Source: Myxococcota bacterium (GTDB lineage: Bacteria; Myxococcota_A; Polyangia; JAAYKL01). Taken from it: DNA of 34,963 nucleotides. Under the pieces are notes generated by a model that was not told the origin of the DNA, ran no database searches, and saw nothing but the letters and a program-made list of their open reading frames with translations. The translations under genes and the position numbers were made by a program. The stretch spans positions 1-34,963 of the forward strand of contig JALOQD010000015.1 in assembly GCA_025453525.1 (NCBI GenBank), in the 5' to 3' direction. Positions 23,621 through 33,287 of the stretch are shown here, one piece after another; the first letter of the stretch is position 1, and each line of letters opens with the position of its first letter.

Positions 23621-24676
23621 ATGAATTGTTCAAAACGGAAATTGGCTTTTGTTGGTTGGGTGTCATGTGTCGCCCTGGCTACTTCGTTTTCTCTCGCATG
23701 CGAGACAGAAATAGCTGATGTCGACGACGATGCTGAGATGAATCCTGAATATGTTGTCGCTTCTACAAGTACCCCAGTCTGCAGTGCCATCGGATCCAGA
23801 AGCGAAGGCTGGTACTGGTCCGACACCAACAAACTCATCAAATGGGACTTTTGCAAGGATATCGGATTGACCTGTTCGAAAGTCGGTACCAGGAAGGAAT
23901 CCTTTGTCCGAGCCGACACGGGTGCTTTTATCGCCAAGGGCTCTTGCGGCAAAAACCTTCGCGTTGTCGCCCACGGCAAAAATTGCGGTGGAAGCATTGG
24001 CTATTCCTGTGAATACTCACACACCTGCTACGGAATGCCGGGCGACGGTATTATCGGCGGAACAGGAAAATGCCTCGACACGGAACTCGGCTTCTGCCTG
24101 AACCATGCTGATTGCGCCCGCACGATGCCTAACCTCGCCCCTCCCGGCTATCACGCCTGCGAGAACCACCACTGCGTTCGCAAGGTTGCGACTGCGGCTC
24201 TGGGAGAGATGTGTGGCGGATTTGCCAATATGCAGTGCAGCGAGGGTCTGGTTTGCGTCGACGAGAACGGCCAGCCCGCTCCGACTGGAACCTGCCAATT
24301 CCCCCGTGTAGCCGAAGGCGCGATCTGTGGCGGATTTGCTAATACTCAGTGTGTCGCTGGCCTCGAATGCTTCAACCAAGCCGGCCAGCCAGCCCCGACA
24401 GGCACCTGCCAGCGAGGCGAAGGCGCAGTATGCGGCGGGAGAGCTGGGCTTCGCTGTGCAGAGGGGCTCTTCTGCGCTTACGAAGAGGAAACGTGTGTCA
24501 TGCCCGACCATTCCGGCACCTGCACCCAGAAGATCGTTGGATTCAACTGCTCACCCCCGAACCCAGCCATCGACAATCGCGTTTGCGACTGCAATGGCAA
24601 TACCCAGGTCGACCGCTGCCACGCCAAGGTCGAAAACGTATCGATCGCCCATACAGGCCCCTGCGATCAAGACTAA
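23621..24676 (+). CDS. Cys-rich secreted lipoprotein with internal repeats
   Basis: 351 residues; AAAGGA lies nine bases before the ATG. The signal peptide ends FSLAC (Cys27). A Asp/Glu-rich linker follows. Residues 50-130 carry paired Cys with Trp/Gly-rich text. From about 190 a module repeats two to three times: MCGGFANMQCSEGLVC, then ICGGFANTQCVAGLEC and VCGGRAGLRCAEGLFC, the first two each followed by GQPAPTGTC. Spacing suggests disulphide-bonded knots of about 36 residues. The C-terminal part has more Cys (FNCSPPNP, VCDCNGNTQVDRCH). Surface-exposed Cys-rich proteins of this kind are common in Myxococcota; the ligand is unknown. It converges on the ATP synthase operon. Confidence 0.8.
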   Translation: MNCSKRKLAFVGWVSCVALATSFSLACETEIADVDDDAEMNPEYVVASTSTPVCSAIGSRSEGWYWSDTNKLIKWDFCKDIGLTCSKVGTRKESFVRADTGAFIAKGSCGKNLRVVAHGKNCGGSIGYSCEYSHTCYGMPGDGIIGGTGKCLDTELGFCLNHADCARTMPNLAPPGYHACENHHCVRKVATAALGEMCGGFANMQCSEGLVCVDENGQPAPTGTCQFPRVAEGAICGGFANTQCVAGLECFNQAGQPAPTGTCQRGEGAVCGGRAGLRCAEGLFCAYEEETCVMPDHSGTCTQKIVGFNCSPPNPAIDNRVCDCNGNTQVDRCHAKVENVSIAHTGPCDQD

Positions 24677-24751
24677 GAGTAGAATCCCAGCTATTCGTGC
24701 AGAAATCCTAAGGGGAAGCTACAGCAGCGGGGGATCGAGCCTGGCCGTATC

Positions 24752-24768
24752 AGGGGAGAAGATCCCCT
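24752..24768 (-). terminator. Hairpin at the end of the ATP synthase operon
   Basis: AGGGGA and TCCCCT form a 6-bp stem with a five-base loop, overlapping the first two bases of the epsilon gene stop codon (24767-24769). No T run follows, so it is a weak intrinsic terminator candidate between two convergent genes. Confidence 0.4.
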
Positions 24769-25180
24769 AGCGCCGCTGCTCGAGCAGGCCGAGACCGACG
24801 CGGTGATAGGCGAGCTCTCGAACGAGGCCGTCGTGGGCGAGAGTCTCATTAGCGCTTGGGGATAGCTGCTTTTCGATTTCCTCGATTCGCTTGCGAAGCT
24901 CTTCTGCGTCGAGCTTATCGACATCGACGCAGCGCTCGGTGACCACTTGCGCGTGTTCGGCGCCGCCCTCGAGAAAACCCCAGTCGATCAGCAGCTCGCG
25001 CCGGGTGCCGCTTTGAAGCTCGACTATCATGCGGCTCGGCTCGAGCGCTGCGAGAATGGCGCAGTGTCCAGGCAGCATGCACATCTCCCCGAGCTCTGAG
25101 CCGACGGTGAGGCTCGAGGCCTTTTCATCGAGCACAGTGCCCCGCGGAGTGACGAGTTGCACTCTCAATGCGAAGGACAT
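24767..25180 (-). CDS. atpC: F1F0 ATP synthase epsilon subunit
   Basis: 137 residues. The N-terminal beta-sandwich starts LRVQLVTPRGTVLDEKASSL and carries GEMCMLPGHCAILAAL, the epsilon hallmark (G-.-LP-H) near residues 31-42. The C-terminal helical hairpin (LDAEELRKRIEEIEKQL) is present. Epsilon links gamma to the c-ring and can inhibit hydrolysis. It is the last gene of the operon and starts five bases after atpD; GGAAGGG lies upstream of the ATG. Confidence 0.93.
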   Translation of the reverse strand: MSFALRVQLVTPRGTVLDEKASSLTVGSELGEMCMLPGHCAILAALEPSRMIVELQSGTRRELLIDWGFLEGGAEHAQVVTERCVDVDKLDAEELRKRIEEIEKQLSPSANETLAHDGLVRELAYHRVGLGLLEQRR

Positions 25181-25185
25181 CTTTT

Positions 25186-27514
<2,329 letters not shown>

Positions 27515-27523
27515 CGACCTTCC

Positions 27524-29032
27524 TTACGCCACGAACACGCCCTTGAATTCATCGAGGGCCTTGCGAATCGCGGACTCGACCTCATCGTCGAGAACCTTCT
27601 TCTCCTCGATGAGCGAGAGCAGCGTGGTATGTCGCGCATCGACGAACTGGAACAACTCGGCCTCGTAGCCTGCGACGCGATCCACCGGAACGCTGTCGAG
27701 GTAGCCCTTGATACCGGCGTAGATGATGACGACCTGCTTGCCCACGGCCAGGGGCGTGTACTGCCCCTGCTTGAGGAGCTCCTCGAGGCGCTTGCCGCGC
27801 TCGAGCTGGGCCTTGGTGGCGGCGTCGAGATCCGAGGCGAACTGGGCAAAGGCCTTCATCTCGCGGTAGCGGGCCATTTCCAGGCGCAGCGAGCCCGACA
27901 CCTTGCGCATGGCCTTGATCTGCGCGTTGCCGCCCACGCGAGACACCGAGATGCCGGCGTTGATGGCCGGTCTCTGGCCCGAATAGAACAGGTCTGGCTC
28001 GAGGTAGATCTGGCCGTCGGTAATGGAGATCACGTTTGTTGGGATGTACGCAGAAACGTCTCCGGCCTGAGTCTCGATGATCGGCAAGGCCGTGAGGGAT
28101 CCGCCGCCCAGGCTCGCGTGCATCTTGGCCGCGCGCTCCAGGAGGCGGCTGTGTAGGTTGAAAACGTCTCCAGGGAAGGCCTCGCGTCCCGGCGGACGCC
28201 GCAGCAGTAGCGACAGCTGGCGATAGGCCACGGCCTGCTTGGAAAGATCGTCGTATATCACCAGCGCGTGCATGCCGTTGTCGCGGAAGTACTCGCCCAT
28301 CGTCGCGCCTGTGTAGGGAGCGATGAATTGCAGTGGCGCCATTTCCGCCGCGCCAGCCATCACCACGGTGGTGTACTCCATGGCGCCCTCGGACTCGAGG
28401 CGTGCGACGATACGCGCGACAGTGGACTGCTTCTGGCCGATGGCGACGTAGATGCAGTGCACGTCAGTGGAGCGCTGGTTGATGATCGTATCAACCGCGA
28501 TCGCTGTCTTGCCAATGCCCCGATCGCCGAGGATGAGCTCGCGTTGACCGCGGCCGATGGGGATCATTGAGTCGATGGACTTGATGCCTGTCTGCAGCGG
28601 CTCGGTCACCGGCTGGCGTTGGACGATGCCTGGCGCCTTGAGCTCGATGCGCCGCCGCTCCTGCGTCTCGATGGGCCCCTTGCCGTCCACCGGCTGTCCC
28701 AGGGCATTGACCACTCGACCGAGCAGGCCCTTGCCCACTGGGGCGTCGGCGATGCGGCCGGTGCGTTTGACGATGTCGCCCTCTCGAAGGACCGTGTCCT
28801 CGCCGAACAGCACCACGCCGACGTTGTCCTCCTCGAGGTTGAGCACCATGCCCATTACGTTGTGAGGGAACTCGAGGAGCTCACCGGCCATGGCGCCATC
28901 CAGGCCGTACACGCGGGCGATGCCGTCACCGACCGTTAGAATGGTGCCGGTCTCCACGACCTCCACCTTGCGGTCGTACTGCTCTATCTGCTGTTTGATG
29001 ATCCTGCTGATCTCATCGGCTCGAAGTTGCAT
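27524..29032 (-). CDS. atpA: F1F0 ATP synthase alpha subunit
   Basis: 502 residues, the usual length. P-loop GDRGIGKT at 169-176 aligns with E. coli Lys175. Also seen: [10 protein letters not shown] near the N-terminus, the arginine-finger region [19 protein letters not shown] and the ISVSRVGG motif. Alpha forms the non-catalytic nucleotide sites of the F1 hexamer. The N-terminal helix ([17 protein letters not shown]) contacts delta. The 89-base gap upstream to atpH is the longest within the operon. Confidence 0.97.
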   Translation of the reverse strand: MQLRADEISRIIKQQIEQYDRKVEVVETGTILTVGDGIARVYGLDGAMAGELLEFPHNVMGMVLNLEEDNVGVVLFGEDTVLREGDIVKRTGRIADAPVGKGLLGRVVNALGQPVDGKGPIETQERRRIELKAPGIVQRQPVTEPLQTGIKSIDSMIPIGRGQRELILGDRGIGKTAIAVDTIINQRSTDVHCIYVAIGQKQSTVARIVARLESEGAMEYTTVVMAGAAEMAPLQFIAPYTGATMGEYFRDNGMHALVIYDDLSKQAVAYRQLSLLLRRPPGREAFPGDVFNLHSRLLERAAKMHASLGGGSLTALPIIETQAGDVSAYIPTNVISITDGQIYLEPDLFYSGQRPAINAGISVSRVGGNAQIKAMRKVSGSLRLEMARYREMKAFAQFASDLDAATKAQLERGKRLEELLKQGQYTPLAVGKQVVIIYAGIKGYLDSVPVDRVAGYEAELFQFVDARHTTLLSLIEEKKVLDDEVESAIRKALDEFKGVFVA

Positions 29033-29121
29033 CGTTTCGTCCCGTCGTTTATCTGGGGAGCGCTTGTTTCAGCTGCCCTTTTTTGCGCTCGCCGTCCATG
29101 AGGAATAACCAGCCGTCGCCC

Positions 29122-29670
29122 CTAGCGAGCGCGGCCTAGCATCGACTCCTTCAACTGACGCAGGCTCGTTCGCAGCGAGCCGTCGTACATGACTCCGCCA
29201 ACGGTCGCCACCACGCCGCCCAAAAGCTCTGGGTCTCGGCGTTCGGTGACCACCACGGTCTTGCCTGTGCGCCGCGCAAGGCCTGCCCGCAACCGCATCA
29301 AGACATCCTCCGAGAGCGCGACGGGTGCAGCCACTTCGACGCGCAGCCGGTTTTCCTTGAGGTCGCTGAGGTTTCCGACCTCTCTGGAGATGGCCGGCAG
29401 CTCGCCGAGCTTGCCTCTGTCAAAGAGCAGGTTCACGAAATTCTTGCACACGGCTGACACGCCCAGCCGCTCCACCACAGAGGATAGGACCTTGCGGCGT
29501 TCCCACTGCGGCAGGAGCGGGCTGGTAGAGGCCTGACGCAGAATGTCACTGCCGTCCCACACCTCGGCCACGCGCTGGACTTCCCTCACGAGCCCGAGCA
29601 TCGCGTCCTTCTCTTCTCCTATCGCCACCAAAGCCTTGGCATAGCGCCGCGCAATGCTTCCGGTGATCAT
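29122..29670 (-). CDS. atpH: F1F0 ATP synthase delta subunit
   Basis: 182 residues. It begins ITGSIARRYAKALVAIG, the standard delta N-terminus. VCKNFVNLLFDRGKLGELPA lies mid-protein, and the C-terminal domain has DPELLGGVVATVGGVMYDGS and ends LRTSLRQLKESMLGR. Delta joins F1 to the peripheral stalk. GAGGAG precedes the ATG. It sits between b and alpha, as usual. Confidence 0.95.
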   Translation of the reverse strand: MITGSIARRYAKALVAIGEEKDAMLGLVREVQRVAEVWDGSDILRQASTSPLLPQWERRKVLSSVVERLGVSAVCKNFVNLLFDRGKLGELPAISREVGNLSDLKENRLRVEVAAPVALSEDVLMRLRAGLARRTGKTVVVTERRDPELLGGVVATVGGVMYDGSLRTSLRQLKESMLGRAR

Positions 29671-29685
29671 ACGTTTCTCCTCAAT

Positions 29686-30357
29686 TTAGGACCTCGTTGT
29701 CTGCGCCGGCGGTCGCGATACTCGAGAGGCCGGGCTGATCGCGTCGAGATACTCCTGCGTGAGCTTCTCCTGGTCCGCGGGCGTCAGCTGTTGTCGCAGG
29801 AGCCCGAGGGTGGCAAGAGACACCTTCTCGGCCAATTCCTCGCGCAGCGCGGTTTTAAGCGACGCCATTTCCTGGGCGAGCGCTATCTCGGCGTCATTGT
29901 GCAACCGCTCGGCCCGGCGCTGTGCTTCCTGGACGATGCGAGCCGCTTCGGCGCGACCGCCTTCGATCGTTTGTTCCTTGAGTTTTTCCATCTCACTTTG
30001 GAGTGAATCGATCCTCGCTTGCGCATCGGCCATGGCTTCCTGCGCTGCGGCTTTCAGACGCGCGGCTTCCTCGAGGGCGCTTTGTACCGAGTCCCGGCGA
30101 TCGGCAAAGCGGCGCGACAGTCCGGGTTTGAGGATCTTGTAAACGAGCCAGCACATGATGGCGAAGTTGATGAGCACGGCCACGAACGGCGGGTTCGCGC
30201 CCTCGCTCCACCAAGCGCCAAAATCGAACCAGTTGATGGCATCGTGGGACGCCTCATGGGCGCCCTTGGCAGCGCTCGCACAGACCGGCAGCGCAGCGCT
30301 GATCGACGCGGCCAAGGTGGCCAATGCGGTCGCGAAGGGTAGGGAAGGGTTCTTCAT
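29686..30357 (-). CDS. atpF: F1F0 ATP synthase b subunit with N-terminal signal-like sequence
   Basis: 223 residues from ATG 30357, chosen because GGAG lies six bases upstream. The protein opens with a signal-peptide-like segment (LPFATALATLAASISAALPV then CASA), followed by a short polar stretch rich in His and Trp and by the membrane helix PPFVAVLINFAIMCWLVYKI. A long helix forms the stalk (RRDSVQSALEEAARLKAAAQ). E. coli b lacks the first hydrophobic segment; similar extensions are known to me from delta-type proteobacteria. It could be cleaved or be a second membrane helix. The b' gene lies just upstream, so the stalk is probably a b/b' heterodimer. Confidence 0.9.
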   Translation of the reverse strand: MKNPSLPFATALATLAASISAALPVCASAAKGAHEASHDAINWFDFGAWWSEGANPPFVAVLINFAIMCWLVYKILKPGLSRRFADRRDSVQSALEEAARLKAAAQEAMADAQARIDSLQSEMEKLKEQTIEGGRAEAARIVQEAQRRAERLHNDAEIALAQEMASLKTALREELAEKVSLATLGLLRQQLTPADQEKLTQEYLDAISPASRVSRPPAQTTRS

Positions 30358-30392
30358 TGCGGTCTCCACAATCGATCGCCTCGCGGCGCCAC

Positions 30393-30854
30393 TCATGGCC
30401 TACGCCCGAGAATTCGAAAGATCGCCGCGCCAGCCAAGGCATCCACGTCGGCGAGCAGCGATATGCGCACCGTCTCGAGGGCACGGTCGCGCTCGGCGCG
30501 CGCCGACTCAATGGCCTTGGTGTTGGACTCACGAGCCTGCCGCACGATTTCGGCCGCCTGCTTTCGCGCTTCCTCGACGATTTTGGCTCGGGCGTCCATG
30601 GCGCTGCTGCGCGCTTCCTCGAGGCTCTGCGCGGCGTGGGCGCACAGCTGCAAAGCCTTCGCTTTCAGCTCGGCTGCGGCAAGGACGGCGCCTTGGGTGG
30701 CTATGCGTCTGGCTTCGATGAGCCGCAGGACCGGCGCAAAAAGAAGGCTTCGCAGAAGGACGAACAGCACGGCGAATATCCCGAGCTGGATGAAAAAAGT
30801 GGCGTCGAGGTCTATGAGCGACCCGCCAGCGGCGAACACGGAAAGTGGCATCAT
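30393..30854 (-). CDS. F1F0 ATP synthase b' (second b-type) subunit, first gene of the operon
   Basis: 153 residues from the ATG pair at 30854/30851. A short outside segment (GGSLIDLDATFF) is followed by one membrane helix (FIQLGIFAVLFVLLRSLLFAPVLR; part quoted) and by a long Ala/Glu/Arg helix typical of b' (ARAKIVEEARKQAAEIVRQA). The frame is open upstream to 30956, but that section is not b-like. No a (atpB) or c (atpE) gene follows or precedes it; in many relatives these lie in a separate cluster. GGATC about 12 bases upstream is a weak ribosome-binding site. Confidence 0.88.
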   Translation of the reverse strand: MMPLSVFAAGGSLIDLDATFFIQLGIFAVLFVLLRSLLFAPVLRLIEARRIATQGAVLAAAELKAKALQLCAHAAQSLEEARSSAMDARAKIVEEARKQAAEIVRQARESNTKAIESARAERDRALETVRISLLADVDALAGAAIFRILGRRP

Positions 30855-30942
30855 TATCGTTGCCTGATCCTTCTTAAAAAACCGCGGGGATGGTGCCAGA
30901 AACGTACCTGGTTGACCAGCGGGAACTTTCTCTTTTGAGAAG

Positions 30943-30956
30943 ATGACTTCTGTCAT
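30943..30956. promoter_or_regulatory. Perfect palindrome between the divergent ATP synthase operon and M23 peptidase gene
   Basis: ATGAC and GTCAT flank TTCT. It lies in the gap of under 140 bases between divergent starts, where a regulator could affect both. No confident -35/-10 pair was found here. Confidence 0.3.
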
Positions 30957-30991
30957 ACTGTGGCCGCGGTGATGACGCAGGTTGGCGACCG

Positions 30992-32278
30992 GTGCGAAGC
31001 TCTGATAACAAAAGGCTAATGCGGCAATTACTCGTAGGCGCTTCGATTTTGTGTTGCCTTTTTCTGCTTGGCCCGAGCCTTGGAAAAGCCGCGGGCGCCC
31101 GCCCCTGGCAAAGACGCGTCGGCCAGGAGGTCGAGGCCCGTCATATCACGGCGCACCGGGGCACCAAAGTGGAGCTCTGGCCCAGCGAGCCGGCCTCTCC
31201 CGCAACGGTCGATCCCCTGAAGTTCGAGGCCGCGCTGTCGCGCCTGTGCGGGGCCATGCCTTCGGACCGCCTGCGCGGCTATCGAACGACCATGCTCGAT
31301 GCAGCTTCCGAATACTTCGTCGATCCTTTCCTCCTGGCAGCGCTGGTCTACGACCAGAGCCGCTGCTGGCCCAGAACGCAAAAGCGCGATGAAGCCCGCG
31401 GCCTGTTTGGTTTGACCCGCTTGCCGGTGGACATGCACGCGCCCCATGTGCGCAAGGGAAAGTATCGGTACTTCGCCCTCGAGGACGGCAAATGGCAGCC
31501 TCGCGAGCTCCCCATGCCTTCCATGCCCCTGAACCGCTATCGAGCCGCCGATCCATCGGATGGCCTGTACCTGTCCGCTGCGATCCTCCGCGTGCTGGAG
31601 CGACAGCACGAGGATCTCGACGCGAGCTTCCCACAGACCCCGCATCGCCATTTCATTTCGCACTGGTTTTACGGCGACGTGGTGGGCGAAACAGAGCCCG
31701 AAACCCGCGTGCTGACCGTGCGGCGCCGATTGCTCGAGTTTTATTTGCAGACGGTTCACGGCCCATTGGGAACCCTGCAAGGAGTTGGGATGCAACTGCC
31801 CCTCGATGGCCGTCCCAGGCTCGTGCTCGACTACTTTGGCAACACTCGGGGCAAGAAACAGGAGGGTTACAGCCACCGGGGGATCGATTTGGATGCGACC
31901 GAAGGAGAGCCGGTGCGCGCCATGGCGAGTGGGCGAGTGACCTTTGCTGGCACAGACCTGCCGGGCGGAAGCAACAGCGGGCCCTTGACCCCGCAGGAAG
32001 CCTCCGCTCTCGTGGAGAGCAAGGCGCCGCTCGGCCCTGGCGGCCTATACGTCCACATCAACCACGGAAATGAGTTGGGATCCCTTTACATGCATTTGTC
32101 GTCTATCGCGGTGAGCTGCGGAGATTCGGTCAAAGCCGGGCAGATCATCGGCGCGGCTGGTCGCACTGGCACAGATGTGTCAGGCCCCCACCTGCACCTT
32201 GAGCTGCGCGTGGGCACGAACCGGGTCGACCCGGCAAAGATCCTATTTCCGGCTCTGGTGGACCCTTTTGCTCGATAG
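30992..32278 (+). CDS. M23 (LytM-type) peptidase with degenerate lytic-transglycosylase-like N-terminal domain
   Basis: 428 residues from GTG 30992; ATG 31019 is an alternative start. Both have weak ribosome-binding sites. A signal peptide (LLVGASILCCLFLLGPSLGKA) directs it to the envelope. Residues 95-245 resemble an SLT lysozyme-like domain (ASEYFVDPFLLAALVYDQSR, then ARGLFGLTRLP); the usual catalytic Glu before Ser is Gln122. Residues 285-425 form an M23 domain with the zinc ligands His295, Asp299 (HRGIDLD), and His402 in HLHLELR, plus His368 in YMHLS. A 28-residue insert with Gly/Pro lies before LYVHINHG. It should cut peptidoglycan cross-bridges. It is the first of three co-directional genes. 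Confidence 0.85.
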   Translation: MRSSDNKRLMRQLLVGASILCCLFLLGPSLGKAAGARPWQRRVGQEVEARHITAHRGTKVELWPSEPASPATVDPLKFEAALSRLCGAMPSDRLRGYRTTMLDAASEYFVDPFLLAALVYDQSRCWPRTQKRDEARGLFGLTRLPVDMHAPHVRKGKYRYFALEDGKWQPRELPMPSMPLNRYRAADPSDGLYLSAAILRVLERQHEDLDASFPQTPHRHFISHWFYGDVVGETEPETRVLTVRRRLLEFYLQTVHGPLGTLQGVGMQLPLDGRPRLVLDYFGNTRGKKQEGYSHRGIDLDATEGEPVRAMASGRVTFAGTDLPGGSNSGPLTPQEASALVESKAPLGPGGLYVHINHGNELGSLYMHLSSIAVSCGDSVKAGQIIGAAGRTGTDVSGPHLHLELRVGTNRVDPAKILFPALVDPFAR

Positions 32279-32336
32279 ATCGGGGTTTTGCCAAGCAATT
32301 GACATCACCGTCATGCCCTGGCTATCTTGGACCGCG

Positions 32337-32813
32337 ATGATCCCAATAGGAAGCAAGGCGCCAACGGTGGAGTTGCGGACCGACGAGAGCACACTTTTGT
32401 GCCTGGACGACTTTCGCGGCCGGACTCTTGCGCTCTTCCTGCTCGGTCCGCGCTTTTCAGGTCTGGGAGAGCGCACCTTGGCGCTCTTGTGCGAGACTGC
32501 CGAGAAGTTTCTCGCCCTCGAATGCAGCCCCGTCGTCCTCATAGGGGAAAGCGCCGAGGCCTTGGCCGAGTACCGCAGCGTCAACGACATGCCCTTCTTA
32601 TTGCTCTCCGATGAGGATCTAAAATTGCACCGCATTATCGGAGGCGAGCGAGAACAGCGAATCGGTGCCTGCCTCATCGACTCCAGCGGCGCGGTCGCAG
32701 AGCTCGTGCCCGTGCTGCCGCCGAGCGAGCTCGTCCGACTCACCCTCGACCGTGTGGCCCGCTCCTGTCCGCCACAATCAGGCTCAAGTCGCGATTCAAT
32801 TCCCGGCGCCTAA
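32337..32813 (+). CDS. Peroxiredoxin-fold (AhpC/TSA-like) protein without peroxidatic Cys
   Basis: 158 residues from ATG 32337; an in-frame ATG at 32313 adds eight residues without a ribosome-binding site. The order IGSKAPTVELRT, LDDFRGRTLALFLL, SPVVLIGESAEALAEY, LLLSDEDLKLHRIIGG and ACLIDSSGAVAEL is that of AhpC/TSA peroxiredoxins. The active-site segment reads GPRFSGLGERTL, where active enzymes have a T/S-x-x-C; Cys is replaced by Gly. Cys52 lies too far along to substitute. It may be a binding or regulatory protein that keeps the thioredoxin fold. It has no signal peptide. It follows the M23 gene by 58 bases. Confidence 0.75.
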   Translation: MIPIGSKAPTVELRTDESTLLCLDDFRGRTLALFLLGPRFSGLGERTLALLCETAEKFLALECSPVVLIGESAEALAEYRSVNDMPFLLLSDEDLKLHRIIGGEREQRIGACLIDSSGAVAELVPVLPPSELVRLTLDRVARSCPPQSGSSRDSIPGA

Positions 32814-32826
32814 AAGGAGGCTGCTC

Positions 32827-33255
32827 ATGAAGAATCGACCTCTCGTGGTTTTCCTGTTTTTGAGTATCATTTCCCTTCTGATCGCAGGGTGTTACATCGC
32901 AACCTCAGCCGATGGAAACTCCAGGCACCGGGCAAGGCATCGCGACCGAGGTCGCGAACAAGCCGAGCATAGCGACGAAGGAGACAACCGCCGCGAAGAG
33001 AGAGACAACCGCCGCGAAAAGAAACCGCAGCAAGAGAAGCAGAAGCAAGAGCGAGAGCAAGAGCCAAGCAAGCAGAAGCAAGAGAAGCAGAAGCAAGAGA
33101 AGCAGAAGCAAGAGAAGCGAGAGCAGCAAGAGCAGCAAGAGAAGCAGAAGCAAGAGAAGCAGAAGCAAGAGAAGCAAGAGAAGCAGAAGCAAGCACCGGA
33201 TACGGATACAGATACGGAGACGGAGTCGGTGACACCACCGCCATTATCCTACTGA
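32827..33255 (+). CDS. Lipoprotein made mostly of Lys/Gln/Glu repeats
   Basis: 142 residues with a perfect AGGAGG six bases before the ATG. The signal peptide ends LLIAGC (Cys22). Residues 30-65 are charged (HRARHRDRGREQAEH and two DNRRE units). Residues 66-122 are almost only Lys, Gln and Glu, built from KQKQE and close variants. The end is DTDTDTETESV then TPPPLSY. It has no globular domain. A lipid-anchored, highly charged rod or helix could reach across the periplasm or bind other surface components. The Asp/Thr stretch resembles the linkers of other lipoproteins in the window. Confidence 0.75.
   Translation: MKNRPLVVFLFLSIISLLIAGCYIATSADGNSRHRARHRDRGREQAEHSDEGDNRREERDNRREKKPQQEKQKQEREQEPSKQKQEKQKQEKQKQEKREQQEQQEKQKQEKQKQEKQEKQKQAPDTDTDTETESVTPPPLSY
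33028..33194. repeat. Coding tandem repeat of AAGCAGAAGCAAGAG units
   Basis: The 15-base unit and 9- or 12-base part-units (AAGCAAGAG, GAGCAGCAAGAG) repeat without frame change through the KQKQE region of the lipoprotein gene. All length differences are multiples of three. Such DNA changes length easily by slippage. Confidence 0.85.
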
Positions 33256-33287
33256 TTTTGAGAACCTACAAGCCCACGAGCGAACGT

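Noticed and set aside
33028-33194. CRISPR-like repeat array
   Set aside because: The units are contiguous coding repeats without spacers, in frame with a lipoprotein gene.
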